A program made the translations under genes and the position numbers. Below are positions 39,427 to 48,179 of a stretch of 64,000 nucleotides of DNA, in pieces. The DNA is from Cymbomonas tetramitiformis (taxonomy: Eukaryota; Chlorophyta; Pyramimonadophyceae; Pyramimonadales; Pyramimonadaceae). The stretch lies in contig LGRX02035485.1 of the NCBI GenBank assembly GCA_001247695.2, positions 20,140 to 84,139 of the forward strand. Direction: 5' to 3'. Every line of letters begins with the position of its first letter. Within the stretch, counting starts at the first letter, position 1. Below the pieces are notes generated by a model. The model was not told the DNA's origin. It saw nothing but the letters and a program-made list of their open reading frames with translations, and did no database searches.

Positions 39427-39748
39427 TGCAGCATGCCTTTGCTGAGCATGCAACCCGCATGCAACCAGCTGCGCCTGAGCATGCAGCATGCCTTGCTTCG
39501 CATGCAACCAGCTCAGCTTCGCATGCAACCAGCTCAGCTTCGCATGCAACCTGCCCAGCTGAGCATGCAACACGCTTGCCTGAGCATGCAACCAGCTCGC
39601 CTGAGCATGCAGCACGCCTTGCTGAGCATGCAACCAGCTCAGCTTCGCATGCAACCGGCCAGCTCGCATGCTCAGCTTCGCATGCAACCTGCCCATGCTG
39701 AGCATGCAACACGCCCAGCTGAGCATGCAACATGCAGCATGCTGAAGC
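39427..39748 (+). repeat. GCATGCAAC minisatellite, 20-21-bp units
   Basis: About 15 units of the type GAGCATGCAACCAGCTCAGCTTC. The core AGCATGCAAC is the reverse complement of the core of the array at 43251-43925. Confidence 0.85.
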
Positions 39749-39749
39749 A

Positions 39750-40739
39750 CAACTAATGCTGCGAGCTCCCACCGACTACTTCGCTGATATGTCCGAATCT
39801 GGAAAGCACCGGCAGGAAACGAGCACCCCGGGAACCACCCCGGTATTGCGTCGTAGTGCTCGGCTGCGACAACCCATTGCTACGACGACTCCTTCCGTCA
39901 CGCCGAAAACCTCGACCCGGCCTGCTACGGATTCCCGAAGGCCTAAGCAGCCAGCTCAGCCGTCTGGTCGAGCCGCCAAGCCCCCAGCCGATCGGCAGGA
40001 CTGGAAGGTGCGCAAGGAGGTCTTTGAGCGCCTCCAACGACAATTCGGCAGCTTCGACGTCGACGCGTGTTGTGACCTGGGTGGACGGAACCGTCAAGTG
40101 GACGCCTACTGGACTGATTGTCTGCAACAACAGTGGCGGAGAAAGCACGTCTGGTGCAATCCCCCATACAGTAATCACTCACCGTTAAGGAAACTCGACG
40201 TTAAGGAAACAGCCAGCGTTTTTCCAAACTCCGTCATATTTAATACATCGCCCCCATATTAAATAACTCTATGCAAAAATACGCTGGCGTGATTTTCCTG
40301 TTTTCTTATAGGTGAGTGATTACTGTACTCCAGCAGTCATATCTCCATCGAGGCGGTGTTGCGTAAGTATGTAGACGAATGGCGGCAAGACCCCGCACAT
40401 ACCTCGGCAGTGTTCCTTCTACCGGACATCCAGGCCCGCATGCCTCAATGGAGGCGGCTCTTCAGAATGGCTGGTATGAGGCTGGTGGAAGTGATACCTA
40501 CCCATGACGAACGAGGAATACCCACACAGCTGTTCGAGACTCCTGACGGTGTACTACACGACCTTCCGTGGCCCGTGCTGGTGGTACATGCTCCCCCTAC
40601 CCGACAGTTGGTGCCAAGAGTACGGCATCCCCGAGTGGCGCCTCCTATAGTGCGACATCAGGGTAAGGCTGCTAAGACCCGCGATGCTACGAGCCTCCCC
40701 ACGGACGTTACATACATTCCTGGAGTCCCTGCACGATGA
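39750..40739 (+). pseudogene. Ty3 Dam-like NPPY methylase domain, split by a MITE
   Basis: A Ser/Thr/Arg-rich linker is followed by WKVRKEVFERLQRQFGSFDV, DACCDLGGRNRQVDAYW and VWCNPPYS. This is the pattern of Dam-like N6-adenine methylase folds seen in DIRS and other retroelements (NPPY for the DPPY motif). A 157-bp MITE plus TA sits right after NPPY; without it the frame reads on through 40326-40739 (LRKYVDEWRQDP, FLLPDIQARMPQWRRLF, LPWPVLVVHAPP). Whether it is catalytically active or only a structural remnant is unknown. Confidence 0.6.
40169..40325. mobile_element. MITE (Tc1/mariner-like, TA target) in the Ty3 methylase-like domain
   Basis: 157 bp, TIRs CAGTAATCACTCACC / GGTGAGTGATTACTG, flanked by TA at 40167-40168 and 40326-40327. 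It shares its termini with the MITE at 24450-24617. The interrupted codon frame is restored across it. Confidence 0.9.
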
Positions 40740-40829
40740 GTATGCACGTGCTGGCCCTCTTCGGCAGCTGCGGGATGAAATCCTTGCGGCCCCGCACCAT
40801 GCCACGAGGGATTTCCTTATCGTTTAGGA

Positions 40830-41666
40830 CTTACTGTGGCGTGTAGCCGCAGGATTGTACCAGTTGGTTCTCGGCGAGGACTTCCCTTTGCGAGAGGTAG
40901 TCTTCAAAGATGCCCACGACTCCACCACTGCAGGCCACACTGGCCGGGAGAAGACACTGGAGAGAGTTATCCGCAGGCGGTTCTGGTGGAAGAATGCCTC
41001 CGAGGACGTGGCAGGATGGGTGGCCTCATGCCCTACATGTCAGGCGGTTCGTCCCCGGGCATCCTACCCCGATGGATTATTGAATCCGCACGCTATTCCC
41101 CATCGCAACTGGCAGGATGTGAGCGTGGACTTCGTTACAGGGCTGCCGCTCACCGCCCAAGGGAATGGCGCCTTTGTCACCTTCACGTGCAAGCTGAGCA
41201 AAATGGTACACCTTATATATGCCCACGAACTTTGGGGACAGCTCTGCGCAGACGGCGGCCCGCATCTACTTCGACGTAGTCTGGAGACAACATGGAGCCC
41301 GCATGAAGATTGTATGCGACCGTGACCCCAGGTTCCAGGACTCGTTCTGGCGTGAGCTAATGAGACTTATGGGAGTGCGTGTGGCTTCTACCACTCCGTA
41401 CAACCCTCGTTCAGACGGACAGGCGGAACACGTGTTCCGCCAACAGGGTGGTGGAGGACATGTTGCGCTCGTTCGTGGGTGCCAATCCGGATGACTGGGA
41501 CCTCTACATGACGAACGTGGAGTTCGTTCGCTATCAACGACTCGCGCAGTGACGTCACCGGATTCACGCCCTTTGAGCTATGCTACGGGATGTCCCCGAT
41601 GTCTCAACTGGACCTTTTCCTGGAAGCTGCAGCTCTCCCTGGCTCTGCGCGACGGAAAGGGGGGGG
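40830..41666 (+). pseudogene. Ty3 integrase: HHCC zinc finger and catalytic core (broken)
   Basis: HHCC finger: VFKDAHDSTTAGHTGREKTL and VASCPTCQAVR. Core: WQDVSVDFVTGLPL (first Asp); after a frame change near 41230, MKIVCDRDPRFQDSFWREL (second Asp) and PYNPRSDGQAEHV (Glu). An in-frame stop at about 40826 precedes it. After about 41450 the frame changes again, and the G8 run at 41659-41666 switches to the frame of the downstream chromodomain ORF. Confidence 0.85.
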
Positions 41667-43174
41667 TGGGTACCGCCCATGAGATGGCTGCGAAGTTTTC
41701 GTCGCAGTTGCGAGACGCGCGTGGCCGCCTTGAGTTGGCTCAGCAGCGCCAGCGGGAGCAGTTCGACCGGCGCCACAAGCAGCATAAGTACGCAGTGGGG
41801 GATCTGGTATGGATCGAGGCTCGTCATCTGACGGAGAAGGTGATGGACCGTGCGCTGTGCCGAAAGCTCGGTAAGCGTTGGCATGGACCTGTACCCGTGG
41901 TGGAGTGCTTCTACAGCGATTTGCAGGCGGAGCTGGCAGAGGCGGACCGCGGGGCACCGGTAGCATATCGGTTGGCCCTACCGCCGCATTGGCGCATTCA
42001 CGACGTGTTTGCGCAGCACCGCCTGAAGCCGTACGTCTCCGGCATGGATGAGTTTGCATCTCGAGCACAACTGCCCGTACCTGACCCGGTAATGGTAGAT
42101 GGGCAAGCGGAAGCTCACGTGGACAAAATCCTGGCGTATCGTGTACGCATGGTCAAGGGTAAATCAGTGGAGGAATGGAAGGTACGCTGGACGGGCTACT
42201 CGGCAGCTCACGACCAGTGGCGCTCCAGAGACAAGATGGGCAGAGGCGGGGAGAATCAGCAGCTCAAGGAGTTCGAGGCACAACGATTAGGCATGCAGGC
42301 GGACATGCTGAAGTCTATTGAGCATGGCCGACGGCAACGTCAACAGCGACAACCCGTTCATCTTGGCGTCACTTTATCCCAGCTAATGGAACACCCATGT
42401 GACGTCCCGGAAGTGGATTCTCCACCGGAAGACTTCTGTCTGCCGTGGGAGCGGGTGGAAACCTTGGGGAATGGAGAGCTAGTGGTGATCACCGACCTTG
42501 AAGAGCGGAAGACCCGGCCAGTGAGAATCTTGGTGTTGTTCAGCGGAACTGGATCGGTGGAAAGGGAGTTTGCAAAGTGCTATCCGTCTGCCTCGGTGGT
42601 TACGCTCGACAACGACCCACGTTGGCAACCCAACCATCTCGCATCAATGGAGGACTGGGACCCCACTCAGTATCCACCGGGATTCTTTGATGTCATCTGG
42701 GCCAGCCCTCCATGCACCCAGTACAGTCAGGCGCGCACTACGGGTGGTCCTCCTGACCTGGAAGGAGCAGACAAGAGTGTGGGATGCACCCTGGATGCTA
42801 TTGAGTACTTGGAGCCCAAGCACTGGTTTCTTGAAAATCCTGAAGGAAGATACCCGAATGCACTGCGGTTGCGGTCTGTGGTTCGTAAACTGCCACAACC
42901 TCTTTTTTGCACCTATTGTAAGTATGGAGAGCGATATCGTAAGCCAACATGTATCTGGACTAGCTCACCTCCACCAACGCCATTGCTGGAGTGCACCTCG
43001 TGGACACCTTGCGCATGTAAATGGGCCACCGGAGGGCACCCTGAGACTACTCAGCTTGGACCATCGTCTTCACAGCAACCAGGGGCGCGAGATGCTCACG
43101 CCGTGTACCCCGTACCGGCTCCGTTACTGCGCCATCTCTTCCACCATCTTCGGTTCGGGGAGCTTGATACCTGA
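41667..43174 (+). CDS. Ty3 integrase C-terminus, chromodomain and C5-DNA-methyltransferase-like domain
   Basis: Intact frame (open from 41549, sensible from 41667) of about 500 codons. The integrase C-terminal GPY-like part runs through FDRRHKQHKYAVGDLVWIEA, LGKRWHGPVPVVECF and VFAQHRLKPYV. A chromodomain-like segment follows at about 42115-42235 (VDKILAYRVRMVKGK and WKVRWTGYSAAHDQW). From about 42520 comes a SAM-dependent cytosine-methyltransferase-like domain: motif I VLFSGTGSVEREF, motif IV FDVIWASPPCTQYS with the Cys codon at 42713-42715, motif VI FLENPEG, then a CTYCKYGERYRKPTCIWT block. PC and ENP, the hallmark C5-MTase residues, are present. Cytosine methyltransferases have been reported in retrotransposons of dinoflagellates and a charophyte, so this is a further case, here behind a chromodomain. 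Confidence 0.78.
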
Positions 43175-43250
43175 AGACACCGGGGGCGGCATCGGGAGAT
43201 AGGCCGCTCTTGAGGGGGGAGGACTTGTACCGGGAGGTACGAGCAGAGGG

Positions 43251-43925
43251 GTTGCATGCTACAGAGATCTGGTTGCATGCTGCCCACGAGTGGTTGCATG
43301 CTGCAGATGCCTGGTTGCATGCTTCCGATGAGGCGTTGCATGCTACAGAGGCCTGGTTGCATGTTACCAATGGGTGGTTGCATGTTGCAGAGGCCTGGTT
43401 GCATGCTGTGTATGCATGGTTGCATGGTACAGATGCTAGGTTGCATGCTACAGGGCCGAGTTGCATGCTACAGAGATCTGGTTGCATGTTGCCGACGAGT
43501 GGTTGCATGCTACAGATGCCTGGTTGCATGCTTCCGATGAGGCGTTGCATGCTACGAGGCCCGGTTGCATCTTACCAATGGGTGGTTGCATGCTCGCGAG
43601 GCCTGGTTGCATGCCGCGTATGCCTGGTTGCATGCTACATATGCTAGGTTGCATGCTACGAGAGGCCAGAGTTGCATGCTACAGATGCCAGGTTGCATGC
43701 TTCCGATGCCTGGTTGCATGCTTCGATGAGATGTTGCATCCAAAGCTGCATGCTTCCGACGCGTGGTTGCATGCTGCAGAGGCCTGGTTGCATGCTACAG
43801 AGGCCTGGTTGCATGCTATAGAGGCCAGGTTGCATGCTACCGATGTGTGGTTGCATGCTGCATGCCAGGTTGCATGTTGGTGACGGGTGGTTGCATGCTG
43901 CAAGGGCCTTGTTGCATGCCGGCCA
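43251..43925 (+). repeat. GTTGCATGCT minisatellite, about 21-bp units
   Basis: About 30 units of TGGTTGCATGCTACAGAGGCC and variants, directly after the methyltransferase ORF. Several frames stay open across it on both strands and are translation artefacts. It is inverted relative to the array at 39427-39748. Confidence 0.9.
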
Positions 43926-44569
43926 CAACTGTATGACACATTCGCGAATAATGGGGAAGAAATAATTGATGACAAGGCAGATTTCAGGAGAAGATCTGCC
44001 ATGACAATAATTATATTGAGGATCTGGTAGATTCCAGAAAAAGATCTGCAATGGCAATACAAGAGTATCATGATCTGCCTGATGATTGGTGGAGGAGTAC
44101 CAGAATCAGGCATATATGTGCACGTGATTGGTCGATGGCAGATGTCAATACAGGAATCCTGCCAGTGATGGTTAGAGAGCAACATGTTGAAAGGGAAGCT
44201 TGGAAAAGTGGACCTCAGTTAGTGTTGATCAAGATAAATTAAGGACAAGTTTTACATGTTACTGTTAGACTGTATGCCAAGACTGAACGTAGGGATATAG
44301 ATGTTATAGGTTTGCGACCATACATTATATCGAAAAGTGATAGTATTGCTAGGCTGCGTAGCCAGTATATGTCATGCAAATAAACAGTGGAATATAAGGC
44401 TAGAAGCCTATGTGATACACCAAAAACAATAGAAAACATAAAAAGAAAAGAAAGAAAATAAAAGAAAATAAAGAAAATAAAGAAATAAATATGTATAAGT
44501 TATCAGGAGTGTGCCTGGTACAATATTTGCTACAGAAATATCCATTGTTTCTGAAATATATAGCAAACG
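43926..44569. other. AT-rich trailing sequence, no gene
   Basis: Contains two related segments, AGATTTCAGGAGAAGATCTG (43978) and AGATTCCAGAAAAAGATCTG (44029), and an A/G-rich simple repeat at about 44430-44490. No LTR recognised. Confidence 0.5.
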
Positions 44570-44649
44570 TTGATTGTTCTCGGTACAATCAATATTTGCT
44601 CCCAGAATAATATAAACCATTTAACTCTGAAGACATTTTTTTATCAGAA

Positions 44650-44881
44650 TAACGACAGGCTCGAGGAGAGCGAGCACGATGATCTCCCCATCACTGTGGC
44701 ACCAAGTGCTAAAACTAACCTCACAGTAGATATCCCGGGGGGCGCACCTCAAACGCAGACGAACACTACTACCCTCAATGATGAGAATACCCCACCCAAC
44801 AGACAGAGCACGGCACATGAAGATGTAACGCTCATCTCATACGAGACGCAACTTGCAAGGGAAAGGCTTGAGATCGCAGTG
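44650..44881 (+). CDS. Possible exon of unknown gene
   Basis: An open stretch follows a good acceptor (ACATTTTTTTATCAG) and precedes a donor GCAGT|GTAAGC at about 44881. It encodes an acidic, Thr/Asn-rich peptide (NDRLEESEHDDLPITVAP, TNTTTLNDENTPPNRQ). Composition looks coding, but no family is recognised. Confidence 0.3.
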
Positions 44882-45119
44882 TAAGCTTCGAAAACTGAAT
44901 ATAGGAGGCAACAAGCTCGCTATGTGCACTCGAATAAAGGCACGCATTTCCCAGAATCCTGAATACTCGGTCCCTGTAAGCATAGTTTTCGATGTTGTCG
45001 GGACAAGGATCGCTAACACACCTACGCCAGCTCCGGTTGAACCCAGTTGTGCACCAGTCCCGAGTCGTTAGACGCCAGCGTGGGTTGAACTCTCTCTTGA
45101 GCACGGAAGAAACTTACGT

Positions 45120-45377
45120 TTGAAACGCATTGAGTTCACTGGTGCTGTTGAAGAAGGATACCCAAGCTTGAAGTTGAAGAACCTCGATCCTACTTCGCAT
45201 CCCCTTGAGTGGTTCGATGAGTTGTTAACCCCTAGCGTTGTGATTTACCCAGCAAGAGTACGCAAAGCAACACAACTGATCTTCGATTTTAAGCACTCGT
45301 ATCCGAATTTAGGAATTCGAAAAATACGCTTTACAAAAGAAATTGTCCCTCCGGGTGACGGACCGTGCATGTTGTAG
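45120..45377 (+). CDS. Coding-like ORF, unknown
   Basis: 85 codons reading KRIEFTGAVEEGYPSLKLKN, PTSHPLEWFDELLTPS and VRKATQLIFDFKHSYP, ending at TAG 45375-45377. The PLEWFDELLTP stretch faintly recalls the start of piggyBac-type transposases (PLDFFELFF), but the similarity is too short to name it. It could join the exon at 44650-44881. Confidence 0.3.
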   Translation: MKRIEFTGAVEEGYPSLKLKNLDPTSHPLEWFDELLTPSVVIYPARVRKATQLIFDFKHSYPNLGIRKIRFTKEIVPPGDGPCML

Positions 45378-46070
45378 ATGTGGCAATGGAGCAGCCTGGC
45401 GGGCACGTTGGTCGCTGCCAAGTGAACCGATTGATCGAACCTTAGCATGATTTCCTTGCGAATTTACGTCACGGACCAAGTGTCACGCGTGTACAATGCG
45501 AATATCATTTCACGTAGTCTTCACATATTTTTTTACAAGACAAATTGTGGGTATACTTATACACGAACTTTCCACGCTAGAATATCAACTATGTACTTGC
45601 TAGAATATCAACTATGTCCTTGCTAGAAACCCTAATGGATATGCTTCAAAATCCTATCCGATGTAAAAGAGAGAATTGCCACAAAAAGGGGATGGCCATT
45701 TTGTTGCACATCATCACTAAAGGGGTGAAACTTTCAAATCTATGCATGCTCGCAATTTGTGATAGTGCTTCGACAAAACATCACTCCAAAACCAACGGTG
45801 TGTGATGCCTAAAAGATTCATCAACACCCTTCCCATCACGCCTTCGTTTTCCGGACATATCTTACATACATGGCAACAATAAGATTCCTTCGAGACGAGC
45901 TTAGCTAAATATTCTTAGACCTTCGTTCTATCACGGAATCAAACTTGACAGAGATAAGACTAACCACACTCGATGCCAAACAGTCACCTGACATCTACCA
46001 CCTGAAAATGGAAGTCATGAAAATGAGTTGACTCACTGTACCGAACATTTGAGAGCTAGCACCTAAGCTA
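45378..46070. other. Intergenic, no gene seen
   Basis: Short ORFs only; a direct repeat CTAGAATATCAACTATGT occurs at about 45580 and 45600. Confidence 0.45.
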
Positions 46071-46446
46071 GGATTCTGCAGCAGCGGCGGCAGCTTCTTT
46101 CTTTTTCTTCTTCTCTTCAAGCTGTGCGGCAAAGAGTATTTTCAACATATGGTCACCATCAACATCTAGTTCCATATTGCGCAAGGAAATATATATGGCA
46201 GCCATCACAATGTAGTTGCAGAAGCCACAATGAGCACGATTAATGTTATTGCTTCCTGGAAGACTATTCTGTTGCCATGACAATATCCAAAAGTTGCACA
46301 AGTTGGGTTGGGTCCAGCTGCTGAGGCAGGTGCTGCAACCGAAAGGCTTGCGGGAAGAACTCGACACTCAATGCGTCCCACAGGGTCCGATTTCGCTCTA
46401 AGATATGCAGAGAGGGATATGGGGCACAGGGTAACGGGGGTGGCAT
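46071..46446 (-). CDS. Possible 3' exons downstream of the tRNA-binding gene
   Basis: After an acceptor CTGCATATCTTAG (about 46400) a block reads NRTLWDALSVEFFPQAF and LPQQLDPTQLVQLLDIVMA. A second block reads MAAIYISLRNMELDVDGDHM, LKILFAAQLEEKKKKKE and a poly-Ala tail, with a stop at 46071-46073. Both look coding and are on the same strand as the tRNA-binding gene. They may be its C-terminal exons or a separate small gene; I could not join them in phase. Confidence 0.35.
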
Positions 46447-46737
46447 ATATGGACAGACTCGTGGAATTCCAGCTCAGAACTCAAAGCAAAGCTCGCTGGG
46501 GACTGGGAGAAGGGAACTGAATCACTGCCGGAGATCTCTGACTTACGGCGCACAATGCGAGTGTGTCGCACAATGCGAGTGTGTCCAGACTTTCAGCTTG
46601 GCGGAGAGCTGTCCCATGGTTGTGGCTGTGGCGCAAACGAATGCTTGATCTGAAAGCGCCCCGCGAGGCACCCTTTGGCAAAAATAGAGACCAAAAGTGT
46701 ATGTGATACCAACGGGTGTGCCACGTCAGTTCCTCAC

Positions 46738-48163
46738 TTTCGCCTTTGCAGCTGCCTTCTTCTCCTCCTTGGTCAGCTTCCGCTCGAACAGTGTATCAAT
46801 CGGCTTGTCATCTGCGGGAGCTGTCTCTGCTCCTTTGCCATCCATCCGTGGTCGAGAGGGTGGCGGCTGGGAACCCACCTGCGCATTGCATTGGGCACGG
46901 AGTACTGAATTGATAAATCAACTTAGAAGATAGATGTCCTGACTGCTGGATTGGCACTCGTGATTTAGTGCCTATCAATGGGTCACGTTATGCAAGGGTG
47001 GGCTTGCGTTTCACTTTGATTTCACTAGCTTGCTAATCTATGCTCGCAAGGCCCACACCTCGAACGTGTCTGGTACAAGAGCGGCAGCACCGGCCCCTCC
47101 ACCACTCCACCCAAGCATCGGAGCATCGCAGAGCATGCCCTGTTGCGCATGTCCCGTCCAGTAACACCCCTCACCCTTCGACACAGAACTTCGCCAATGG
47201 AACTAAGAAAAAGATGTTCTGACTTACTTTCCGCAACATTCAGAAGAATTGCGGCAGTCCGACGTTTCTTCAAGGGGATCCTTGCGGGAGCTCAGCTGCG
47301 CGATATACTGCACAAGCTTCTGAAGATCAAGTGGGCCATACCTCAGACTTACAGCCACCCACCGTCGCCTTTGCCACGACGATCTCGTTGCCTACAAGAA
47401 ATAAGCGCATTTTGATGAGTGCTGTGAACCGTTTGTCTTTGAGTTGGGCGATTCTACTTTGCTCGGGCTATCGTTCGTTATTGATCGCATCCGTATGTGC
47501 ATTTCAGAATTTTCAAATCCAAATTTATGAATATGTAAAGTACGTCAATGAGGACACTGCTACACTGGGCGTGCTAGGAGTAAGATATGTCAGCTCGTAA
47601 ACTTTAGAAGAGGATGCTTGCAAGCCCTAAGATCACCGCGCTCATCCCAGAAATCTCATTGCCCATACGGATGAAGTTATGATCCAGAATCCTGATATCC
47701 CAGCCGTACGTTCTTGACACAATTTAAACCCCTGGCGCTACCCAAGGACGACTATAAACGCTGGCGAGCAAAGCTGAATGCCTGGGATGAAGGATGCTCT
47801 CACCATCGCACGTGACAGTAGCGCCTTCCTTGGCGACGACCACCCGCACTCCCTCCTGAAGTGGAAAACTTCACAACAAAGATAAGACTCCTATGTAAAG
47901 CCCTATTTGCACTTCGACTCGTAAACCAGAGTTCTATGTATGAGAAAGAGGCGTCTAGGCGTCCTCTGAGTCCCCCCACAACCTTCTTGGGAATTTCCAG
48001 TTGCGGAGGCATCCCGGTAAAAGGGCGACAGGAGGTAGAAGAAGGCGGCTTAAAACTTTGAAAGTACTTTGTTCTCAAGCCTGGATGACTGCCTTACCTT
48101 GATATTGGGGGCGTTGGTGACAATATTTAAAGGTTCAGAGGCTCCAACATCCACCTGCAACTC
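46738..48163 (-). CDS. tRNA-binding-domain (EMAPII/PheT-type OB fold) protein, spliced into small exons
   Basis: Exons on the minus strand with good GT-AG sites: 48163-48098 (ELQVDVGASEPLNIVTNAPN), 47855-47804 (EGVRVVVAKEGATVTC), 47391-47353 (NEIVVAKATVGG), about 47130-47059 (GMLCDAPMLGWSGGGAGAAA, LVPDTFE) and 46878-46738 (PPSRPRMDGKGAE, then TLFERKLTKEEKKAAAKAK). The first three join in phase (22 codons, then 17 codons plus one base, then 13). The motif order is that of the tRNA_bind OB fold (IVTNAPN, VVVAxxGA, GMLCD) as in CsaA, PheRS-beta and EMAPII; it should bind tRNA or structured RNA. Exon 4's upstream border is uncertain, possibly with one frameshift. Upstream exons beyond 48163 are expected. 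Confidence 0.68.
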
Positions 48164-48179
48164 CTGTCGTGAAGAAGAG

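Larger units (their letters stand above)
37421..44240 (+). mobile_element. Ty3/gypsy chromovirus-like element with methyltransferase domains (remnant)
   Basis: Order after the copia insertion is RT, RNase H, a Dam-like domain, zinc-finger integrase, chromodomain and C5-methyltransferase-like domain, followed by a minisatellite. The protease half lies at 13303-13491. RT before integrase is the Ty3 order. LTRs were not identified, so the outer borders are open; 44240 is only the end of recognisable AT-rich trailing sequence. Frameshifts are frequent in RT and integrase, while the chromodomain-methyltransferase frame is intact. Confidence 0.75.

Noticed and set aside
39427..43925. CRISPR-like arrays (short regular repeats)
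   Set aside because: Units are contiguous 20-21-bp minisatellites without spacers, in a eukaryotic retroelement.
43047..44185. Minus- and plus-strand ORFs with CSMQPGI- or WLHATEAWLHA-type repeats
   Set aside because: Pure products of the 21-bp GTTGCATGCT minisatellite, open by chance in several frames.
44240..44650. 3' LTR of the Ty3 element
   Set aside because: I searched by eye for a matching segment near 12.7-13.3 kb and 1-3.7 kb and found none; the borders remain open.
45120..45377. piggyBac transposase
   Set aside because: Similarity limited to PLEWFDELL; too short to name.
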